Part shown: one piece after another, positions 59,159-64,000 of the stretch
Position numbering within the stretch: position 1 is the stretch's first letter
How the letters are laid out: every line of letters starts with the position of its first letter
NCBI GenBank assembly: GCA_900547225.1
Contig: URFW01000003.1
Span: 62,001 to 126,000 of the forward strand
Direction: 5' to 3'
DNA: 64,000 bases
Source: an uncultured Mycoplasmatota bacterium
GTDB lineage: Bacteria > Bacillota_I > Bacilli_A > RF39 > UBA660
Position numbers and translations under genes: made by a program
Notes under the pieces: model-generated
Told to the model about the DNA's origin: nothing
The model's database searches: none
Seen by the model: only the letters and a program-made list of their open reading frames with translations

Positions 59159-59938
59159 ATGGTAGAGAAATGGAAATTAGCCTTAAGGGAGTTCTTAAAA
59201 AAGTATGAAGATAATGATGATGTTACTGGTGCAATTTTATGTGGTAGTTATGCAACAAATACCAATAACGAGTATTCTGATATAAATGTTTATTTGGTAT
59301 TGAAAAGTGGATGCTACTATAAGGAAATGGGATGCACCGATTCTAATAGTTATCTAATAGAATATTTTATTGATACTTTATCTGGAATAGAAAAACGTAT
59401 GGAAGAAGAATATTTAAATGGAAAACAAAAGACTGCTAATATGTTAGCATACGGAAAAGTAATATATGATTTAGATGGCAGCGCATCACGTATTCAAACT
59501 AAAGCACTAGAATATATTGATAGAAAGTTAGATAATATAACAGGCCATAAATTAGGTATGAATAACTATCACTTATGGAATTATTTGGATGAACTTAAGG
59601 TTTCATTAAAAGAAAATAGTTTTAATTTTAACTTGATATACTATTCTTTATTGGGAGATGTTTATGATAAATATGCTGAGTTTTTAGCGCTTCCAAAGCT
59701 TCCTAAAACAAAGATATACAAGATATTAACCGATGAAGATTATAGAAGAGAGTGCCACGTATTTAATTTGCCCGAAAGAGAGTTTATTAAATTATACGTA
59801 AAGTGCTTTGAGATGGATAAACCAAGTGTTATGTATAAAAACATAGAAAATTTAATAAATTATTATTATGAAAAACAAGGTGGCTTTAACATAAGAACAT
59901 TTAAATTAAAAAATGAAGTAGAAGGGAATGATTACTAA
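59159..59938 (+). CDS. Nucleotidyltransferase-fold protein under the Thr T-box
   Basis: 259 residues from ATG 59159 (AAGAAGGTGG upstream; the in-frame ATG 59105 is inside the T-box terminator). The N-terminal domain has LCGSYATNTNNEYSDINVYLV: G-S-x8-S-D-x-N, the active-site pattern of polymerase-beta-type nucleotidyltransferases (usually S-D-x-D; here the second Asp is Asn). The C-terminal 150 residues are helical, like the substrate or HEPN-type half. It ends at the thrS start (TAATG), so it is coupled to thrS. Activity and target unknown. Confidence 0.75.
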   Translation: MVEKWKLALREFLKKYEDNDDVTGAILCGSYATNTNNEYSDINVYLVLKSGCYYKEMGCTDSNSYLIEYFIDTLSGIEKRMEEEYLNGKQKTANMLAYGKVIYDLDGSASRIQTKALEYIDRKLDNITGHKLGMNNYHLWNYLDELKVSLKENSFNFNLIYYSLLGDVYDKYAEFLALPKLPKTKIYKILTDEDYRRECHVFNLPEREFIKLYVKCFEMDKPSVMYKNIENLINYYYEKQGGFNIRTFKLKNEVEGNDY

Positions 59939-61716
59939 TGATAAACATAAAAGAAAATGAAAAATTAAATGTACTTAATCACTCTTGTGCACACTTACTT
60001 GCACAAGCTGTAAAGCATTTATATCCTAATGCTAAATTTTGGGTAGGTCCAGTTATAGAAGAAGGATTTTACTATGACATAGACCTAGGAGATAAGACTT
60101 TAACTGATGAAGATTTACCAAAAATAGAAAAAGAAATGAAAAAATGTGCTAAATCTGATAAGAGAATTTATAGAGAAGAAATATCTAAAAAGGAAGCTTT
60201 AGAAAGATTTAAAGATGATCCATATAAAATAGATTTGATAAATCGTATGGACGAAGATAATACTGTTATTTCTTGTTATACGCAAGGAGATTTTACTGAT
60301 CTTTGCCGTGGACCTCACGTTGAGACAACAAAGAAAATGAAGTATTTTAAACTGATTAAACACTCTGGCGCATATTTTAAGGGTGATTCTAAAAACAAGA
60401 TGCTTCAAAGAATATATGGTGTATGTTTTGAGACGGAAGAAGACTTAAATAATTACCTAAATGAACTTGAAGAAAGAAAACAAAGAGATCATAGAAAAAT
60501 AGGAAAAGAACAAGAGATTTTTATGAATCACGAATTAGTTGGAGCAGGTATGCCAATTTGGCTTCCAAATGGTGCTGTAATTCGTAAAGAACTAGAAAAT
60601 TATATATATGAAAAAGAAAGAAACTTGGGATATGAACACGTATATTCTCCATGTGTTGGAACGGTTGATTTATATAAAACATCAGGTCATTGGGATCATT
60701 ATAAAGAAAATATGTTTCCAATGATGAAGGTTGATGATGAAGAGTTTGTACTTCGCCCTATGAATTGTCCACATCATATGTTGGTGTTTAAAAACAAATT
60801 ACATTCATACCGTGATTTACCAGTTAGAATAGGAGAGTTTGCAACAGACTTTAGATATGAAGCATCAGGAGCTGTTAAGGGCCTTGAACGTGTTAGATGC
60901 ATGTGTCAAAATGATGCCCACCTTTTTGTAACTCCAGAACAAATTAAAGAGGAATTTAAAAAAGTTGTTAGCTTAATACTTGATGTTTATCATGATTTTG
61001 GAATAAAGGATTATAAGTTTAGACTTTCACTTAGAGATCCGGAAGATAAGAAAAAATACTTTGATGATGATAAGATGTGGAATGAAGCAGAGGCTAAATT
61101 AAGAGAAGTTTTAAATGAATTAAACGTTGATTACTTTGAGGCTGTAGGAGAAGCTGCATTTTATGGACCTAAACTTGACGTTGAAGTAAAACCTGCTGTA
61201 GGGCCTGAGGTTACTTTATCAACTTGTCAGTTAGATTTCTTACTTCCAAGAAGATTTGATCTTTCTTACATTGATAATAAGGGAGAAAAGAAAACTCCTG
61301 TTGTTCTTCATAGAGCAATATTTGGAACATTTGACAGGTTTACAGCATTTTTAATTGAAGAAACTAAAGGTGCTTTTCCAACTTGGCTAGCTCCAGTACA
61401 AGTAAATATTATTCCGGTTAACAATAATTATCATTTAACTTATGCTAACGAAATATATAAAATGCTAAAAGATGCATCCGTTAGGGTAGAATTAGATGAT
61501 AGAGATGAAAAATTATCATACAAAATGAGAGAATCTCAAACTAAAAAAATTCCTATTACCTTAATTTTAGGTGATAAAGAGCGTGATGAAAGCTTAGTAA
61601 GTTATAGAAGACATGGTTCTTTAAAAACTTACTCAGTTCAAAAAGATACATTTAAAGATTTATTATTGAACGAAATAAGGTCAAAAAAAAGTAATAAAAA
61701 TCAAGAAAATAATTAA
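59938..61716 (+). CDS. thrS: Threonyl-tRNA synthetase
   Basis: 592 residues, shorter than the usual 640 because the N-terminal TGS domain is absent: the protein begins near the editing domain (NHSCAHLLAQAVKHLYP, then CRGPHV; HxxxH and C). The class II core follows, with RPMNCPHHMLVF (zinc-binding Cys and His), GEFATDFRYEASGAVKGLERVRCM, and motif 3 HRAIFGTFDRF. The anticodon domain ends WLAPVQVNIIPV and VELDDRDEKLSYKMRESQ. Charges tRNA-Thr. Under the Thr T-box together with the nucleotidyltransferase-like gene. Confidence 0.97.
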   Translation: MINIKENEKLNVLNHSCAHLLAQAVKHLYPNAKFWVGPVIEEGFYYDIDLGDKTLTDEDLPKIEKEMKKCAKSDKRIYREEISKKEALERFKDDPYKIDLINRMDEDNTVISCYTQGDFTDLCRGPHVETTKKMKYFKLIKHSGAYFKGDSKNKMLQRIYGVCFETEEDLNNYLNELEERKQRDHRKIGKEQEIFMNHELVGAGMPIWLPNGAVIRKELENYIYEKERNLGYEHVYSPCVGTVDLYKTSGHWDHYKENMFPMMKVDDEEFVLRPMNCPHHMLVFKNKLHSYRDLPVRIGEFATDFRYEASGAVKGLERVRCMCQNDAHLFVTPEQIKEEFKKVVSLILDVYHDFGIKDYKFRLSLRDPEDKKKYFDDDKMWNEAEAKLREVLNELNVDYFEAVGEAAFYGPKLDVEVKPAVGPEVTLSTCQLDFLLPRRFDLSYIDNKGEKKTPVVLHRAIFGTFDRFTAFLIEETKGAFPTWLAPVQVNIIPVNNNYHLTYANEIYKMLKDASVRVELDDRDEKLSYKMRESQTKKIPITLILGDKERDESLVSYRRHGSLKTYSVQKDTFKDLLLNEIRSKKSNKNQENN

Positions 61717-61733
61717 CTTTCTTGATTTTTTTG
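61698..61733. terminator. Terminator between thrS and the Crp-type gene
   Basis: AATCAAGAAA/TTTCTTGATT stem, 9-nt loop, T run on the plus strand. Confidence 0.8.
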
Positions 61734-62363
61734 CTATTTATATAAAAGTGAGATTCTTCTTCCTTTAGTTTCAATAAAACCTTCTTCTTTTAGGTTTTTA
61801 AGTTCCCTTGACATTGCGCTTCTATCAACCGCAAGAAAATCTGCTAGATCTGTAAAACTAAATGGCAGGTAAATTATTTTTGATGCGTGTTTTTTTCTAT
61901 ATATATTAAAATATTCTAAGAGTTTATCCCTTATTGTTTTTTTAGTTAATATTTCAATTCTATCGTTTTTTTCTTCTATTATATTGGTTGTTATTTCAAG
62001 CAAGTTTTTTATAAACTGATTATAATAAGAGTAATTATTGTTTTTTGATGAGATTATTAAGTCATAATCAATTATTAAAACCTTAGTTTCCTCTTTAGTT
62101 ATTATTTCACATTCATCGCTTGATAAAGAGGATATGGCAGTACCAAATACGGATTCTTCTTCAAGTTCTTCTATAATTGTTCTGTTTCCATTGTAGTCCG
62201 TTCTAATTATTTGAGCTTTACCTTCTAATATTATTCCTATTATGTTATCCCTTACTGATGATAATATTACCGTATCTTTTTTAAATGTAAGGACACTTGT
62301 CTCTAATAATTTTAGTAGTTTACGCTCTTCATTTACACTTATTTTACCAAATAACCTACGCAT
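61734..62363 (-). CDS. Crp/Fnr-family regulator
   Basis: 209 residues. The N-terminal cyclic-nucleotide-binding-like beta barrel (about 15-110: IGIILEGKAQIIRTDYNGNRTIIEELEEESVFG in pieces) is followed by a dimer helix (about 112-140) and the winged helix with FSFTDLADFLAVDRSAMSRELKNLKEEGFI (about 165-195; recognition helix RSAMSREL). No Cys cluster for an iron-sulfur centre is visible, so oxygen sensing of the FNR kind is not supported. Divergent from nrdD, with a palindrome between them; likely activator or repressor of nrdD. Confidence 0.88.
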   Translation of the reverse strand: MRRLFGKISVNEERKLLKLLETSVLTFKKDTVILSSVRDNIIGIILEGKAQIIRTDYNGNRTIIEELEEESVFGTAISSLSSDECEIITKEETKVLIIDYDLIISSKNNNYSYYNQFIKNLLEITTNIIEEKNDRIEILTKKTIRDKLLEYFNIYRKKHASKIIYLPFSFTDLADFLAVDRSAMSRELKNLKEEGFIETKGRRISLLYK

Positions 62364-62403
62364 TTTTAATCACCTAATAAAATAATACCATTTTTTTAAA
62401 AAA

Positions 62404-62417
62404 GTTGCAATTGCAAC
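62404..62417. promoter_or_regulatory. Palindrome between the Crp-type gene and nrdD
   Basis: GTTGCAATTGCAAC, a perfect 14-bp dyad. If TATATT at 62441-62446 is the nrdD -10 box, the start is near 62453 and the dyad centre is about 42 bp upstream, where class II Crp/Fnr activators bind. No good -35 is present, which would fit an activated promoter. Confidence 0.6.
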
Positions 62418-62477
62418 AATACGTATTTTAATTAATGTGCTATATTTGAGTTGTAATAAAAATAAGAGGAGTACATT

Positions 62478-64000
62478 ATGAAGGTAATTAAAAGAGATGG
62501 ACATATGGTTGATTATTGTCCAGAAAAAATTGAAATTGCTATAAAAAAAGCAAATGAAGAGGTACAAGAAGAAGATAGAGTATCAGATACTCAAATAAAA
62601 AACATAATAAAATACATAGAAAGTTTAAAGAAAAGAAGAATATTAGTTGAAGACATTCAAGATATAATTGAAATGAGACTAATGGCGTTAAATAAGTTTG
62701 CTCTTGCTAAAGAATATATAACTTATAGATATACTAGAGAGCTTGTTAGAAAAAGTAATACTACAGATCTTTCAATTAAGGAGTTAATTGATGGTGAAAG
62801 TGATTATTGGAATACTGAAAACTCTAATAAGAACGCTAAGGTTGTTACTACTCAAAGAGATTATATAGCAGGTATTACATCAACTGATATATCAAGAAGG
62901 TTTTTGCTTCCTGAAGACATCGTAAAAGCTCATGATGAAGGAATAATACATTTTCATGATATGGATTATTTTGCACAAAATGCACTTCATAACTGTGATT
63001 TAATTAATCTTGAAGACATGCTTCAAAACGGTACTAACATAAATGGTGTTATGATTGAAAAACCACACAGATTCTTAACTGCAATGACTATTGCAACGCA
63101 ACTTATAACAGCGGTTAACTCAAGTCAGTATGGTGGTGCAACTGTTACAATGACTCATTTAGCACCTTTTGTTAGAGAAAGTTATAACAGATTCTTAGAT
63201 AAGTATAAAAAAAGAAAGTTTACTAAGGCTCAGTGTGAAAAATATGCTAAAGAAGATTTAGCAAAGGAAATAACAGATGGTGTTCAAACTTTCCAATATC
63301 AAATTAATTCAATGACTACAACTAATGGTCAAGCACCTTTCTTATCAGTATGCTTGTATTTAGGTGAAACAGACGAGTATAAAGAAGAACTTGCCATGAT
63401 AATTGAAGAAATATTAAAACAAAGAACAATGGGTATGAAAAACGAAAAGGGCGTTTACATAACTCCTGCATTTCCTAAACTTTTATACGTACTTGAAGAA
63501 GATAACATACATGAAGATAGCAAGTATTATTACTTAACAGAACTTGCTGCTAAATGCACGGCTAAACGTATGGTTCCGGATTACATATCAGAAAAAATAA
63601 TGAAGAAATTAAAAGTTGATAAAAATGGAAACGGACAGTGTTTCCCTTGCATGGGATGTAGATCATTCTTAACTCCTTATGTTGATTCTAATGGGAAACC
63701 AAAGTACTATGGTAGGTTTAATCAAGGAGTTGTTACAATTAACTTAGTTGATGCCGCATTATCATCTGATAAGGATATGGATTTATTCTGGAAGATTATG
63801 GATGAAAGACTAGAGTTATGTCATAGAGCGCTTCAAGCAAGACATAAGAGATTATCTAAAGTAACTTCCGATGTTGCACCTATTTTATGGCAACATGGAG
63901 CACTTGCAAGATTAGGTAAAGGAGAAAGCATCCATGAGTTATTACATCATGGGTATTCAACTATATCACTTGGATATGCAGGACTTTATGAATGTGTTAA
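62478..64000 (+). CDS. nrdD: Anaerobic ribonucleoside-triphosphate reductase, 5' part (cut by window end)
   Basis: 507 codons visible, open to base 64000. N-terminal ATP-cone (about 3-90: VIKRDGHMVDYCPEKIEIAI) for allosteric control, then the class III reductase core: RDYIAGITSTDISRRFLLPED, HDMDYFAQNALHNCDLINLE (with Cys), SSQYGGATV, and a second Cys region NGQCFPCMGCRS near residue 390. It makes dNTPs without oxygen and needs the activase NrdG, expected downstream. RBS AAGAGGAG. Divergent from the Crp/Fnr-type regulator. Confidence 0.96.
   Translation, partial: MKVIKRDGHMVDYCPEKIEIAIKKANEEVQEEDRVSDTQIKNIIKYIESLKKRRILVEDIQDIIEMRLMALNKFALAKEYITYRYTRELVRKSNTTDLSIKELIDGESDYWNTENSNKNAKVVTTQRDYIAGITSTDISRRFLLPEDIVKAHDEGIIHFHDMDYFAQNALHNCDLINLEDMLQNGTNINGVMIEKPHRFLTAMTIATQLITAVNSSQYGGATVTMTHLAPFVRESYNRFLDKYKKRKFTKAQCEKYAKEDLAKEITDGVQTFQYQINSMTTTNGQAPFLSVCLYLGETDEYKEELAMIIEEILKQRTMGMKNEKGVYITPAFPKLLYVLEEDNIHEDSKYYYLTELAAKCTAKRMVPDYISEKIMKKLKVDKNGNGQCFPCMGCRSFLTPYVDSNGKPKYYGRFNQGVVTINLVDAALSSDKDMDLFWKIMDERLELCHRALQARHKRLSKVTSDVAPILWQHGALARLGKGESIHELLHHGYSTISLGYAGLYECV

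Noticed and set aside
1..64000. Possible Mollicutes genetic code (UGA as Trp)
   Set aside because: Full-length proteins are obtained with UGA as stop, Trp is TGG throughout, and the gerAB-like and cysE genes end naturally at TGA.
1..64000. CRISPR array or cas genes
   Set aside because: No regularly spaced direct repeats and no Cas-like protein seen.

Overview
The window reads as a chromosome segment of an AT-rich, low-GC Gram-positive, anaerobic, probably spore-forming Bacillota of the Bacilli side. Evidence for this: Shine-Dalgarno sites of the AGGAGG/GGTGG type; a glmS ribozyme in front of glmS; two T-box leaders; the dnaB-dnaI helicase-loader pair found in Bacilli; a three-gene gerA-type germinant receptor operon; an anaerobic (class III) ribonucleotide reductase; and a fused version of the Bacilli tRNA-modification pair MnmL/MnmM. 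Almost all stops are TAA or TAG. TGA appears as a stop only at the ends of the gerAB-like and cysE genes. Internal tryptophans are TGG, so the standard bacterial code applies. I cannot name the species.

Layout. 1-2377: the 3' end of prs, a membrane thioredoxin-like protein and two small envelope or hypothetical proteins. 2378-7300 is an accessory island with gene remnants, a D,D-carboxypeptidase plus VanZ-like pair, a block of hairpins and tandem repeats, and a large serine recombinase. The recombinase has its own promoter, a 19-codon leader peptide and a transcription-attenuator hairpin. I saw no ACGT tetranucleotide between about 606 and 8060, while ACGT is frequent elsewhere. 7324-7481: tRNA-Gly and tRNA-Cys. 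7632-8260: two small HTH genes sharing an 18-bp palindromic operator. 8358-9753: nucleoside hydrolase and a Cu/Zn-SOD-like protein. 9761-13497 (minus): gerA-type receptor operon, preceded by a small structured RNA. 13782-18418: recG, then glmS with its ribozyme. 18473-18560: a second small RNA with the same build as the first. 18611-25240: flavin-reductase-like protein, membrane XRE regulator, arylsulfotransferase, TtcA-like and Nudix enzymes, and a phosphatase-glycosyltransferase fusion. 25260-29136: a TetR regulator divergent from an ABC exporter, with two matching operators. 29200-33963: map, a zinc-ribbon membrane protein, two broken genes (dxs 5' end, flavodoxin) and unknown proteins. 33975-39435: MnmL-MnmM fusion (minus), acyl-CoA synthetase, and a kinase-like sensor lacking the phospho-accepting histidine. 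39509-42541: Leu T-box, small membrane protein, leuS. 42650-46966: esterase, membrane-anchored MurF, Ddl-family ligase and a 43-residue Cys-containing protein. 47077-53428: unknowns, tRNA-Ser, J-domain protein, diaminopentanoate-dehydrogenase-like enzyme, LiaF-like protein, cysE. 53568-57919: helD-like helicase, dnaB, dnaI. 57940-61716: DUF2207-like membrane protein (minus), Thr T-box, nucleotidyltransferase-like gene, thrS. 61734-64000: Crp/Fnr-type regulator divergent from nrdD (cut by the window end), with a palindrome between them.

How the genes work together. Murein supply runs through GlmS (controlled by GlcN6P through its ribozyme), MurF and Ddl. Replication and repair come from RecG, DnaB and DnaI. 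Translation supply is tied to tRNA charging by T-boxes whose specifier codons I read as CUA (Leu) and ACU (Thr). The points most worth following are the attenuated serine recombinase with its repeat block, the two look-alike small RNAs, the operator-sharing HTH pair, and several unusual fusions: MnmL-MnmM, phosphatase-glycosyltransferase and membrane-MurF.
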